Assembly (NCBI GenBank): GCA_963576565.1
Contig: OY755042.1
Span: 99,938,185-100,002,184 of the forward strand
Length of the DNA: 64,000 nucleotides
Direction: 5' to 3'
From: Aspidapion aeneum
Taxonomy: Eukaryota; Arthropoda; Insecta; Coleoptera; Brentidae
The translations under genes and the position numbers were made by a program. Shown here piece after piece: positions 22,697 through 34,301 of this stretch (positions are counted from its first letter, which is position 1; each line of letters opens with the position of its first letter). Under the pieces are notes generated by a model. The model did not search any database. It was not told the origin of the DNA and worked only from the letters and a program-made list of their open reading frames with translations.

Positions 22697-22872
22697 GGGG
22701 AATTCGCGGGTGGTAATCACTGTACATTTTTCTGGGAATCGCTGGCAATCACTGGAAGTCACCTGGGAATCTCTGGTAATCGCTGGGAATCTCTGGTAAT
22801 CGCTGGGAATCACTGACAATCAACTGGGAATCACTGGTAATCAGCTGGGAATTATTGGGAATACCTTTAAAA
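22697..22872. repeat. GGGAATCA minisatellite, array 2
   Basis: Repeats the leader GGGGAATTCGCGGGTGG and the following TAATCACTGTACATTTTTC of array 1, then about 13 units of CTGGGAATCACTGGTAATC. The exact leader duplication links the two arrays in direct orientation, about 1,270 bp apart. Confidence 0.85.
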
Positions 22873-23667
22873 ATGGAAATAACTCTACGTTTTTTGGAGT
22901 AGCGAATTCCACCTCGAGTTCCACCTAGTGGGGTCTTAGCTTGAGATACTCTTATGATGCATAAGTTAAAACAAATTATTAAATCGTTTTATTGAAAAAC
23001 ATATTCAACTACATTGGCATTTAAATAACCATTTGGAAGATTGCTAATTAAAAACAAGCAAAAACTTTTAAAAATACTTAACTAATTATACCCCAGTTAA
23101 TATAAACATTTCTGTCTTTTATTTCAAATGTTATTAGTTAAGGCAAGATTTCGGAAAATCCACTTTCTAGAAGTATTTTATATTACTTTTTGGCAAATGA
23201 TCAATTCCCGCTATTTCGACCCCACTGAATCCGAATATCCCTGTTGCTACCTCGAAATGTTGACGCACGGGCTTAGATATTCAAGATGGCAACCAACATG
23301 GCGGCGAAATTTCAAATTGCCGCGCTGTAAAGCCCAAACTGACACAGGTGTACATTCATAATATATATTTATATAACTAAATAATAATATCATATTAGTT
23401 TTTTTTTAGTGGCTGCAAAAACCCTCCCAGACCCCCAAAATCATAAATTTTGAGCTTTTTAAATTTTGTTATAAAATAAGCTTCTGAGAGAAAAAATTAT
23501 AATATACTTTATTGTAGACAATAAACTTTCCTGTATAATTCAATAAGGTCAGGCGGATAACAAACTCTCCAGCGGCATGCGGCATCCGTTAATTGAAGTA
23601 TTTTGAAAAAGTTGAAAAAATACTCATTTTTTTTCCAAGATTTATTCGATTTTTTAAAAAACTAATG
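22873..23667. other. No recognised gene
   Basis: No supported feature. The frame at 23128-23361 has no motif. Confidence 0.4.
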
Positions 23668-23946
23668 TCGTTGGTCCAATGCCAAAGTCACTTTGGCATA
23701 ATTGATGTTTTGAGAAAAACGCGTTTTAAACATTGAAGATCAAAAACATTCAACTAAAATTTCTTTGTTGAAGATACATTGCGAGAAATAGAGCTTTCAT
23801 TTTTTAAATTTTTAAAGGAGGGGGAGAGAGAGCAAACACTTTCGCGCTCTTGGCATTGAATACTATGCATAAAATTGTACATACTGCTGCACATAGGCGA
23901 AAATTGCCAAATTTGCACATTCGTGACTTTGGCATTGGACCGACGA
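23668..23946. mobile_element. TIR MITE, 279 bp
   Basis: Ends TCGTTGGTCCAATGCCAAAG and CTTTGGCATTGGACCGACGA are inverted with one mismatch, and the inversion continues with GTCAC / GTGAC. Interior AT-rich and non-coding. Confidence 0.85.
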
Positions 23947-24127
23947 TGTGTTATATTTTATTATATATCTTTAAAATTAGGTATAACATGGTCGGACTGG
24001 TTTCATAATTAAAACTTTAGGGGCATCCTTAAATTAAATCAATTTTAAACAAACTAAAAAAGCAGAAAATAAACCATTTTTGTTACACGTTTTATCTAAT
24101 TTTCTGAAAAACTAAACTTAATATGAA

Positions 24128-24510
24128 ATAAACTGATCCACGACGGATCTGATACCTTCCTAACCCGTTAGCACACTCTAAGTAAACTTCATGCTATATG
24201 AACCTAAAAAATAGTTTTTTATAAATATCTCTGAAACGAAAGCTCCTACCAAGTTTTTGGTTATAACACAAATTTTGAAAAAAATGTGAGCTACAATATT
24301 TCGAAAACCGCATATAGATGAGACGCTCCGTAAAAAAGTTAGCATTTTTTAAACTTTTTAACTGTCAAAAAACTGTTATTAGCATTGATGAATTTCCACC
24401 ATCAGCTCGTTACAGTATCGAATACTATTATACCTAAAAATTTCATGAAAATCGGTTGGGCGGTTTAGGAGCTATCGTGTTCGTGTTACGGACAGATAAA
24501 AATTAAATAT
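24128..24510. mobile_element. MITE family B copy, reverse orientation
   Basis: Begins GATCCACGACGGATCTGATA and CCTTCCTAACCCGTTAGC. Further on it contains CGCATATAGATGAGACG, an AAACTGTTATTAGCATTGATG block, and AATCGGTTGGGCGGTTTAGG followed by AGCTATCGTGTTC. The same blocks occur in the copies at 52209 and 61263. Confidence 0.7.
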
Positions 24511-24613
24511 CGGGATAAGAAGTAACAGGTCAGGGATAACAATTAAAATCTACAAAAATATCGGTAATAAAATTAAACTATTTTTTTAGGGGCTCAAAAA
24601 ACTTCAGATATTA

Positions 24614-24868
24614 GGGACTTATTGCAATAAAGTCAGAAAGTAATTGTGCCGGGCACTATTGTGAAAGTTTTGCATTATATGAACAGCTGTCTTCTTTCAA
24701 AACTATGCCTTTATGTATTATAAGAGCCGCAATTAATAGTGCCGCCACTATTAAAAGAAAATAAACAACTGGATTCATAAAATCGACTTTGTTATGTCAA
24801 TTTTGAAACATCCACTGTCAAAATAGTGCCCGGCACTATTATTGCCTGGCTTTATTGCAATAACTCCC
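24614..24868. mobile_element. MITE family A, copy 3
   Basis: GGGACTTATTGCAATAAAG to TTTATTGCAATAACTCCC, flanked by TA. Central block AATTAATAGTGCCGCCAC as in copies 1, 2 and 4. Confidence 0.85.
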
Positions 24869-25269
24869 TATTAAGTCCCTTTTATCTCCATTTTTACCGA
24901 ACTATAAAAGTACCTAGTTACAAACTATCAAGAAGACTTATAGTTAATTTGAATTAACTGAGCAAAAAATACCATAATGGAAAATAAATCAACGTTTAAT
25001 TTATTGGTCTCTAGTGTAATAATTCTCAAAAAATTTTCTTACACGATGTTGCAATTAACAGTTGCTTTTAATTTATAAAAAAGCCTATAGGAAAATTTAT
25101 ATCGTTTTTGCTTGGTTTGATGACAGATAAAAACCGGGAAAAGCCTTGGAAAACATAAATTTTATGTATATTTAAACTGTTCCTGTTAGCTTCTGAAACA
25201 TTGCCAATTATGGCGTTTTGCTGAGTTGGTTTATAGTAAGAAATCGTGTCCTGTGGGATAGTTGTGAAA
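24869..25269. other. No recognised gene
   Basis: Nothing assignable. Confidence 0.4.
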
Positions 25270-25995
25270 GATTTTTTAATCGACTGTATCGACTAATTGG
25301 TAATACATCATTCCTCCATTTTGAGTAGCAGGAACTGTGTAACCTCATAAATCCAAGATGGCGTTTTTTTTATGTGTTTTCAAAAACTTTGGCTTATACC
25401 TTTCACTAAATTAGTTTTACAGGAAAACTGTTAGTACGTTTTTTATTTGCAAAAGAACACCAAGTGAATATACTAGCTTTGTATCTCAAAAACCGACAAA
25501 GATATTAATTTTAAAAAATACTAGAAAATAGTAACTTTTTTTTTCTAAAAAAAAATTGAATAGGGAAGTTTTAGACTACCCCTAATCGATTGGTAATGGA
25601 TCACTTCATTTCAAGTTGTTTCAAGATTTGAGTAAGACGTCATAAATCCAAGATTGCGATTGTTTCCATGTTTTTTTAAAAACTTTTGCTTTTGTCTTTT
25701 GCAACATCAACTTTGAGGAAAATTGTATAGGTTATAATTTGTTTGCAAGATAACAGCAATTCGATTGTCGTTTCAATAAGCTTTGTATCTCAAGAACTAA
25801 AAAAGATAGTATTATTTTTTTAAATATTAATAAATTTATTAAAATTCAAGACTGATTGATTAAAGAAAGTTTAAGAATATCCTCGGTCGATTGGTGATGG
25901 ATCACTTAATTTTTTAAGTCGGTGGGTGTTTGCCTCAAATTTGATTAGGAGGTACTGTCGGACCTCATAAATCTAAGATGGCGGCATTTTCAACA
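25270..25995. repeat. Tandem repeat, ~297-bp unit, 2.5 copies
   Basis: The block 'cgattggtaatggatcac...cataaatccaagatggcg' recurs at about 25290, 25585 and 25885, each followed by a T-rich stretch and the 'aaaacttttgctt' block. The copies have diverged considerably. Confidence 0.75.
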
Positions 25996-26014
25996 GCCAC
26001 TCTTACTCAAGTTT

Positions 26015-26245
26015 GAGGCAAGGCCTTTTTCCGAAACACCGGTGTCCATGGTTGACTTCACCCCTTTGAAGTGGCCTCTTATACTTTGTTAACTTAACTT
26101 TAATACTTTTTTCATTCTTTTTCATTTACGTTGTAGTTAGTTTGATTATTAGAGTCACGCAAGCCACACTGAGGAAGGAAATGCCTTTTTCCGAAACACC
26201 GGTGTCCGTGGTTGACTACCACTTTGAAGTTGCCTTTTTTAATTA
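26015..26245 (+). repeat. Penelope-like tail, two partial copies
   Basis: GCCTTTTTCCGAAACACCGG followed by TGTCC and GGTTGACT occurs twice (26029 and 26190). The second copy is preceded by CACTGAGGAAGGAAATG. A third copy, inverted, lies at 38625-38765. A GAGGAAGG...CCGAAACACC end is often found at the 3' side of Penelope-like elements. The family name here is inference. Confidence 0.5.
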
Positions 26246-26974
26246 AATGGACTATAAAAATAAGTATAAATTGGATGTTGCCTGCCTTTCAACACGGTAT
26301 TGTAGGTAACTTTTAGAAATAATTAATTGTTTTAATTAATTAATAAAAGAGAGTGTGAATAAAAAATTGCACAGATTATCAATAAAAAAGAGATTAATAT
26401 TAACGATCAATCAATTATCATTTTTTTTGCTGCACAATAACATTAATTACATAGTAGTAACTAACTAAACTACTTTATAACATCAATCAAAAAGAACATT
26501 GTTTTAAGTTGACTTAATACATATTTTTAACTCTCTATTATTTTATACAAAATGCATTTAAATGACTACCTAAATAAAAGTCCTTTTTACGACCCTTACC
26601 TATTTCCACAATCACAAAAAATGATTACCCAAAATGTTGAGTACCTCCTTCCCAAGTATAAGAGCTTCTTATAGCAAAAAGTGAGGAACTAAATATCCAC
26701 ATAATTTACTCTTCAAAAGCTGCTACAAGGATCTTATTAGATTAGAGGTAACCTATTGTGTAGTTGCTGTACAAGAGCAAAGATTTGTCTTTAAACTCCT
26801 GTCGTTAAGTTTTATTATAAGAAAGTTTAGATGTAACATTAACTAATTACAGAAAATGCTACTTTTAGACTTGTTATTGTCAAGTTGTGAAATATTTTGA
26901 AGCTATTTAATACTTATATTTGTTCCTCAATAAAATTAAAAATACCTATTTAATGACACCATATAAGTTTATAC
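26246..26974. other. No recognised gene
   Basis: Nothing assignable. Confidence 0.4.
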
Positions 26975-26981
26975 ATAGTAG

Positions 26982-27165
26982 CATGGGCACACCCAGAGGG
27001 GGCCTTCGGGGCTCGAGCCGGCCAAATCAAATTTTTTTAAAGCATTTTTGATATATTTCATTAATAAAAAATAAAATAGCATAGAATTCAGCATCATTGC
27101 ATCTCGGGCCCCCCAAGACACTCGCCCCCCCCCCCACCCAAGGCAAATTCCTGGTTGCGTCACTG
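26982..27165. mobile_element. hAT-type MITE, G-rich family, copy 1
   Basis: Ends CATGGGCACACCC and GGTTGCGTCACTG, flanked by ATAGTAG on both sides (26975-26981 and 27166-27172). A long C run (27126-27136) lies inside. It is the same family, in reverse orientation, as 47668-47851. The small open frames over it are not real genes. Confidence 0.7.
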
Positions 27166-27172
27166 ATAGTAG

Positions 27173-27739
27173 GTACATACCTTGATCCCTTTGGCAAGAG
27201 AATATCATATTTTACAAATTACAAATTTACCAAAGGACATATTTTTAGCTTAGCAGGAAACAATAACACAACAAAATGCCACTTGGTCAGCCTTTATAAA
27301 ACACTAAATATATATAAATATAAAACTAGGAAAAAAAATAAGGATTAAATTTTTACTACTTAATGTTTTTTTTAGTAAACTGTGTGCAACTCAATATGCC
27401 TTCCGATAAAAAAAAATGAATATTGAAAATAATTTTATTGGGTGTTCTAGAAGGTAAATATTTAAAGTGCAACATCTAATTGAACAGTAATATGCAATAA
27501 TATAGTAATTTACTTTAGATTTATTACGTGTAACTCCTATGATATCATCGTTATTCCTATATTTTAATTGATTCTAATGTGGAGAGAAAGCTCAAAGCAT
27601 CACATTTTTATAAAAATCAATTGGTTCTTAAAAAACTAGAAAATACAATTTTTTTTATCATAAGCCTTAGCTGGGTTAAGCGCAGTGACTCTTATTGATG
27701 TAAATTAAGCAAATAAAATTAGCAATAGCGCAATTTCTT
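27173..27739. other. No recognised gene
   Basis: Nothing assignable. Confidence 0.4.
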
Positions 27740-28440
27740 ACGAATTAATTTAATTGCTCTATATTTACCGTGTCTCTACCAACCTTGATAACATTTTTAT
27801 TTTAAAAAAAATTTGCTGCTTTGCTCGCTTTAGTCGAGCAATAGACACAGAAAAGACGAGAAAGATACACATTAATCGTAAATAAATTGATAAAATATTG
27901 AATTGCCTAACATTCACAGTGTTAGAACCGCTCAACTAGGTACCCCTTGAAAAAAGCATTTATTGCTCTGTTGGCTTTAGCGGAGCACCAAATTTAGAAA
28001 TTAAACAGAGATGCTAAAAAACTATCAACAAGGTTTTGAGATTTAATTGCTCTATATTTACGGAGTCAGTTTTAACCTTGGCTACATTTTTATTAAAAAA
28101 AATTGGTCGAGCAATAGACAGAAAAGATGAGAAAGGCACAAACTATTGGTAAATAAAGTAATATAATATTTAGTTGCTTAACATTCACACCGATGGAGCC
28201 ACTCTAGGTACCCCCTTTTAAAGAAACATATATTGCTCTGCTGGCTTTAGCAGAACACCAAACTTTAGAAATAAAACAGGGATTATAAAAAAACAATCTA
28301 CAAGGTTTTGAAATTTTATTGCTCTAGATTTACCGTATCAGTACCAACCTTGGTTGGTAGCATTTTCACTATAGGCATTTTTTTTAGCCCTGCTAGCTTT
28401 ATAGACCAAGCAAAAATTTAGGATTTCCAAAGAATCGTCC
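27740..28440. repeat. Tandem repeat, ~285-bp unit, ~2.4 copies
   Basis: TTGCTCTATATTTACCGTG-type starts recur near 27752, 28046 and 28318. Each is followed by ACCAACCTTG, a T run, and TTGCTCTGTTGGCTTTAGC or TTTAGTCGAGCAATAGAC. Units differ by indels. Confidence 0.75.
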
Positions 28441-29818
28441 CTTTTTACCAAATTTTGTACACATATACAGTACCCTTCCACGGTTCCAAGAACCTACTTC
28501 GTTAAGTTTTGTGTTAACTTTTCTGTGGCGTAAAGGCCATTTACTGATATACGAGATTAGTCCAAACATAAGTTTTTTATTTATTAAATTTCTTCACAAC
28601 CGGGACCACCCTGTACATTTTGAAATTTACAATAAAACAATGTATTACAGCATTACAATTTTTTTTTGAAATTAAGGAATAATATGAGCAAGTATTTAGT
28701 TTTTCCACAAAATTTACGGTTTTTAAAAAAAATTATTTTTTTGTTTTTTAATTCTCAAAAGCAGAAAACAAAAAAAAATAATACGGTTTACCACAAAAAG
28801 TTTTTGGAATCTCTCTACTTCTAAAAAATCATAAAAAAAAATTAAATATGCTACAGGGGAAATACGAGAAGTTTTTAAGTTGACAAAAACAGAGCAAACA
28901 TTTTCTTGAAGATGTTGTATTGACTCGGCTTAATCTTTTTTTTTAAACCGTTTCAATTAAATCAACTATATAGCAGGTTTATGGCGTTTTCACAAAAAAA
29001 AAATCTAGTCGCAAGGATAAGACACACAAAAAATCAGAAATCTTAAAAAGCCTATTTGGTGTCTTTTGATTTTATTTCAATTTTGTCAGGTTTTACCTCA
29101 TAACGTTGCGATTTCTACCGGGGATTTTATCTGGTAATATTTTTATCGTTTATTACATATGTATAAATAAAAAAATATTACATTTGTGCATCTGCGCGAT
29201 GGAGCTCTATATGAAACTATTTATTTTATCAGGCCATGTTTTTTAAAAAAGAGTACTTTTTTACCGTTTTAACGTTTCAAAAATAACAATCAAGCAAATG
29301 TTTTTTAATTTTATTTTTTTCCTACCCTGTAGTTAACTTGTTTTAAAATTTTAACTCCTGATTTATAAGTTACCGTTCCTTAAAGTTGGGCAAAGTTCGG
29401 CCTTGCCGTTCGCGAAAGTTGGAGATAATTCATCTTTATCTTTCGCCGTTAGAGATTCGTAGTCGGCCACGTACGTCACACTTACTTGGTTTATTTTTGT
29501 ATTTTCCTATTATTTTTTTTTGTTTTTGACAAAAGCCAAGTCAGAAAATGTTAGAGGCTCCATTTTAAACAGAAAAACTATCAAAAAACCGATTTTTTTA
29601 GGTTATTATTACCGAACGGTTGCGAACGGAAAACGGCAACCTATAAATGCTCAAATCCGTCTATGAACTGTGAACCGTGAACGTCAACCGTGAACGGCAA
29701 CTTATAAATGAGGGGTGATACTTTATAACATTAAGCTTGATCCACACTTGTACAAAACACCATGTTCTTAAATTTATTTTTTGTTTCTCAAAAGTTAAAC
29801 AACTTTAAGTAAGGCAAT
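28441..29818. other. No recognised gene
   Basis: About 1.4 kb without a supported feature. Around 29620-29700 is a short run of CGTGAACGTCAACCGTGAACG-type repeats. Confidence 0.4.
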
Positions 29819-30094
29819 TGAGTAAATAAACCCATATAGAGGAGCCACCGGCGAGCTTTACCATATTGAGGGGCAGATGGCGCTGAAATAAATTCGTCTG
29901 GTACGCAATATTCAGGGACTGCTAGTAAGATTTAGTTGCATGTGCGAGTTCCGAGGCTCATGCCTATCGTACAAATGCCATACGATCATAGTAGTTGTCT
30001 CTGAATATTGCGTACCAGACGAATTTATTTCAGCGCCATCTGCCCCTCAATATGGTAAAGCTCGCCGGTGGCTCCTCTATATGGGTTATTTACT
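29819..30094. mobile_element. Near-perfect palindrome, ~97-bp arms
   Basis: Left arm 29819-29915 (AGGAGCCACCGGCGAGCTTT, CAGATGGCGCTGAAATAAAT) is repeated in reverse complement at 30001-30094, with only a one-base indel noted. The ~85-bp spacer has diverged partners next to the arms. It is probably a young foldback MITE. The 72-codon frame across the right arm is not supported. Confidence 0.85.
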
Positions 30095-30790
30095 CATGGT
30101 AACGCTTAGGCAATTGGTCAAAAATGGGACATGGAAAAAAATATTTTTATACAATTAAACACTGTATATATGAGAAAAAAAGCGTTTAAAAAGAAGTTCA
30201 ACTTCTGGCTAGAAATGTGAACACTTTTATTATATTTCAAGTTCCAGCCAAACTGCTATTGACAGCAAAAATAGTGTTTCACTAAACTTTAATGGGACAA
30301 AGGGGGTTAAACAAAATAAATGTAACCTAAGGGTGGTTTTTTAAGGGTTTTTAATTATAAACATGAGTAAATAAAGTTTTACCGAATAGTCGTTGTATCA
30401 TGATTTTTCCTCAAATATATATCTATAATAAAAGCTTTAGTTTCTGAGAGATCTACAAAAAATAATTTATCCATGCACTGGTTTTTGACAGCCCTGGCGA
30501 AAAATCTTGGCATAAAATACTGAAAATTGCATAATAATACGAGTATTTGTTAAAACGCTATGCAAGTACCTCTGCTTATAATTTTCAACCATTAATAAAC
30601 CAGTATGATAGAGATCATTGCCCTTATGTTCCATTTAGTTTGTCAAACCGTTTTGTCAAGTTTATTGAAACACTATTTTTTCTAAAATTTTAGAAAAATT
30701 ACTTTAATGTCTGCTACGCTGGAATTTTAAATTAAATAAAAGTGTGCGCATTTGCGAGTATTTAAACAGTGTTTCTAACCAGAAGTTAAA
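30095..30790. other. No recognised gene
   Basis: Nothing assignable. Confidence 0.4.
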
Positions 30791-30984
30791 TACAGTAGAA
30801 CCCCGATTATCCGTGCTCCACGGCACCAGACGACGCACGGATAAGTGAAAAGCACGGATAATCGGAACATTCATTTATTACATGTTACATACATATTATG
30901 TAAATTAATTATGTAATTAAATACAAAAAATAATAAATTTCTAATTAAATTTTTATTTTATCAGTCCATGTTAAATTTGAAAGT

Positions 30985-31276
30985 TTGAAGGCAAATATCT
31001 CAAAAACTAATCGATGGATTTTCGAAATTTTTACACGGTTGTAAAGATATTTAAGAGAGCTTCAAAATAAGGTATCACTAGACCCACTTTCCATATACAA
31101 AATATAGGGGTAAAGTATACCCCTCGAAGGGGGTTCGTGCTACAAAAATTTCAAGCCAAAAAGTGTCCCCCTCAAAAACTAAATCGATGTGTCCGAGGAA
31201 TTTTTCGAAAAAATATTCTAAATACCCAAAAACGCCTCTGTTTCGTTTTCGTTGGGACACACTGTATATACGGTCT
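30985..31276. repeat. Interspersed repeat G, related to 40910-41280
   Basis: Shares the order 'aaatatctcaaaaactaatcgat', 'acccctcgaaggg', 'tgctacaaaaatttcaag', 'aagtgt', then CACACTGTATA with the sequence upstream of the hAT fragment at 41322. It lies inside the pogo-like element, so it is a later insertion there. Confidence 0.5.
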
Positions 31277-31277
31277 A

Positions 31278-31368
31278 GGACAACTGGGCGCCTCCAACTT
31301 GGCGCCGGGCCAACTGGGCGCCGGGCTAACTCGGCACCGCCAACTGGGCGCCGGGCCAACAGTTGTCC
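31278..31368. mobile_element. GC-rich hairpin unit, 91 bp
   Basis: Starts GGACAACTGGGCGCC and ends CAACAGTTGTCC, an inverted pair. Between them are four to five copies of CCAACTGGGCGCCGGG. The design (GGACAA end, then short GC-rich repeats) resembles the ends of the element at 20188-20920. Confidence 0.7.
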
Positions 31369-31620
31369 CATTCCGATATATATATATACTTAAAATATGA
31401 CAGAAAAAAAAGATCCCATAAGTTCAAACTTAGTTTATATGTATGTATTGCATAAAAAGATAATAGAACAAAAAATATAATTCTACATAAGATTTTGGTC
31501 GAGTGATTTCCGGTAACGCTATTTCGATAGAACTTCAAAAACACAATTTCGATGATGGGAAATCATAGCACGGATAATCCGCAGCTCGGATAATCCGCGC
31601 ACGGATAATCGGGTATTTTG

Positions 31621-32022
31621 ATTATTACGCTTGCACCTATTTTTTCCAGATGAATTCCTAATATGACTGTGTGAGGTGCTGGGGGCGTGATACATCGAGG
31701 AAGATTTATCCACATTAATATGCAAAGCTTGTGTACAATAGACGCAAGTATCTCACATTAGTAACCGAGCTCATTGACTGGAATATTAAGTTATGATGTA
31801 CTTTGTTTAAAGCGCACCTGAATGAAAAATTAATATTCCCTACATGAAATATAGTGTAAGAAATTTCTTTTTTATTCAATAGAGTGTATATTATGTGCCA
31901 CAGTGTATATTATATTTATTATCTATACTTTGACTGTGCTAAAACGGTAAACCATTTTTTTAGAAGACTTGTATATGGTTCTAGGTAGTGGATTAAATTT
32001 AAAAAAAAATTTTTTTTTTACT
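31621..32022. other. No recognised gene
   Basis: Nothing assignable. Confidence 0.4.
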
Positions 32023-32712
32023 ATCTGGGGGCACGGCAAGTTCTTTTCTTGAAACATTTCAGTCCAAATTTGACCTCTCTAAAACTCTACTTTGGAATAA
32101 GCTACAAAACTCGAACTTTGCACAGTCATAGACCTTCATAGATTTGGGGCATGGCAAAAAGGGCCTACTCTGGCCTACTTGTCAGACCTGCGGGTCAACC
32201 CCCCCACCACCACTACTACTACTACTACTACTTCATAGATTTAATAACTTCCCCATGTTTCATGGTCTTTCAAAAAGTAGTCAAGTACTTATAAAATTTC
32301 AAAAAACGTCGAATAGTCGTATAGATTATCAAAATTCTACTATACTTCCAGACATGCTACAAAGTTGAAATTTGGCATACTGATAGAAATTATGACAAGA
32401 CGCCAAAATTTTAATTTACTCTCCTCCCCTATGAATGTAAAATTATGTAAAAGTAAAACTGCCCACTTCCAGAAACGCTAGAGATCTGAGCTTTGGAAGA
32501 CTGATAGGAACTATGATAAAACCGAGGATAAAACTATAGGAAACGATTTAAAAACACCAAAATTTTATTTTACTTCCTTCCCCTACAAATTTAAAGTTTT
32601 GTAAAAGTAACATTACCCACTTCCAGAAACGCTAGAGAGCTAAGCTTTGAAAGGCTGATATGATAATATTACTTTAAAACTTAAATATTATCCAAATACT
32701 TGTGCCCTCAGA
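32023..32712. repeat. Interspersed repeat family C, copy 2
   Basis: Starts ATCTGGGGGCACGGCA and ends TGCCCTCAGAT, giving short inverted ends. Internal ~130-bp repeats as in copy 1 (near 32350, 32470 and 32620). It is interrupted by a LINE tail at 32146-32231. Confidence 0.7.
32146..32231 (+). mobile_element. 86-bp LINE 3' end with target duplication
   Basis: The segment 'atggcaaaaagggcctactc...gtcagacctg...ccccccaccacc' ends in (ACT)n. It is flanked by TTCATAGATTT at 32135-32145 and 32232-32242, an 11-bp perfect duplication. It resembles the 3' ends at 34803 (minus) and 57480: AAAAGGG, TGTGC/CTGGCC, CCTA, CACAC/CACC, (TAC)n. It is therefore a severely 5'-truncated copy of the same LINE family. 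Confidence 0.75.
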
Positions 32713-33589
32713 TACGCCATGTCCTTAGATTGGGTGCACATGGCATATAACGCGTTAAAAAACAGTACTTATCACAGCGTAGGTAGCGCTTCTGCATATG
32801 CGCAATAATATAGACACAGATGCGCAGAAGCATTTAACGCCTCGGTTCTGGGTTCCGTTCTAGCGGGTGCGGAGAGAGACCAATCTATATGAGCATAAAA
32901 ATTAATTTTCTTGGTTCGCCCCCTTCATGCAGAAGTATTGTCACAAAATTAGGTTTTTACAGGAGAACATTATTTTAGTTTGACTTAGCGTGAGTCTAGG
33001 TATCACCGCTTGAATTTGTCGAACTGATGGTGTAGACGTCACATCACTTAGACATCCAATATTTCTACATTGGATAAAGCGGGTTGAATTACAACCGACC
33101 GGCGAATATCAAAATATTATATTATAAAAAAAGCACAATGCCTGGAAAGCGATTTAAATTTTTGGCATTCTGCATAGTTCATGCAAATAAATAGTCAATT
33201 GTTTATTTATGGCGTCTGTCATTCAGTCGTGCCGCAATTTCACAGCAAGTCTCTGTCGTCACTGGTATGCGTGCAAAATTTATTGCAATAAATATTTTTG
33301 CAAAAGTTTATACCGTTCATTTAGACAATAAATCACCTAAATGGTTTCTTAGCTTATTTACAGTAAATATGGTTTTTAGAAAAAAAAAATATGTGTTTTT
33401 GTTTTAAAAATATTTCTAGTAACTCCCAAATGAAAATTAAGATATCTAACTGAAATTTTTTTGACGGTGTTCAAGTATTAACTTTAACATAAAAAAATCA
33501 ATAATACTTATATGTAAAAGATTTAATTTTTTTTTAATCTCAAAAAAATCTAACTCGTACTTAAAAAATACTCTGACAATCTATGGGCA
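32713..33589. other. No recognised gene
   Basis: Nothing assignable. Confidence 0.4.
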
Positions 33590-33593
33590 CCTA

Positions 33594-34280
33594 AGCTCAC
33601 ACTAGGTACTATAGTTATAGTGTACGCGTGAGCTAATATAACTAAAAACTGAAATATATTTTATTGAACTCCAGACTCAATTACCTTTCGTTTGATACCA
33701 CACAAGCCATGTTTTGACTTAAACTCTAATTTTTGAAATCTACCCCCACCCTTTAAAAAAAAACTAAAATGTATTTTGTTTAACTCCAGACTCAATTACC
33801 TTTCGTTTGATAACACACACGCCATATTTTCACTTAAAATCTAATTTTTCAAATCTACCCCCACCCTTTTTTTTAACTAAAGTTTATTTTTTATAACTCC
33901 AGACTCAATTACCATTCGTTTGATATCACACACGCCGTATTTTAACATAAACTCTGATTTTTGAAATCTACCCCCACCCTTTTATTTGGCTTGTGCTCGT
34001 AGGATTTTGTTCATTTTTAAATGGGACCATCTCGACCCAAGACTCTGCCTAGCTGCCAAATTTCATTAAAATCGGGCAAGCGGTTCTTGAGTTATGCGCG
34101 TTGGTCGTTACAGACAGACATACAGACAGACAGACAGACAGACGGCGCAACAAAAAAGTTTCAAAATCATCTGAAACGCAAAGATATATAAAAATTTTTG
34201 AAATCGGAAACTTCTTTTTTCTTGAAAAAATTAGGATCACTATAGCTCACACTACTATAGTATAGTATATGTGTGAGATA
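33594..34280. repeat. Interspersed repeat family D, copy 1
   Basis: Ends are mutually inverted: GCTCACACTAGGTACTATAG on the left and CTATAGCTCACACTACTATAG on the right (shortened). Three tandem ~115-bp units of 'actccagactcaattacctttcgtttgat...ctacccccaccctttt' start near 33668, 33783 and 33896. Then comes a CAGACAGA microsatellite (34111-34142). Copy 2 at 50052-50600 has two units. Confidence 0.75.
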
Positions 34281-34301
34281 ATAAGTTCGAACCAAAAATT
34301 A

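Larger units (their letters stand above)
30793..31620. mobile_element. pogo/Tigger-like element with nested insertions
   Basis: The left end CAGTAGAACCCCGATTATCC after TA is the classic pogo/Tigger terminus. The right end GCACGGATAATCGGGT at 31600-31614 pairs with it but is eroded beyond. Subterminal GCACGGATAAT copies lie at both ends. The middle holds a repeat shared with 40910-41280 and the GC-rich hairpin at 31278. No transposase fragment. Confidence 0.7.
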
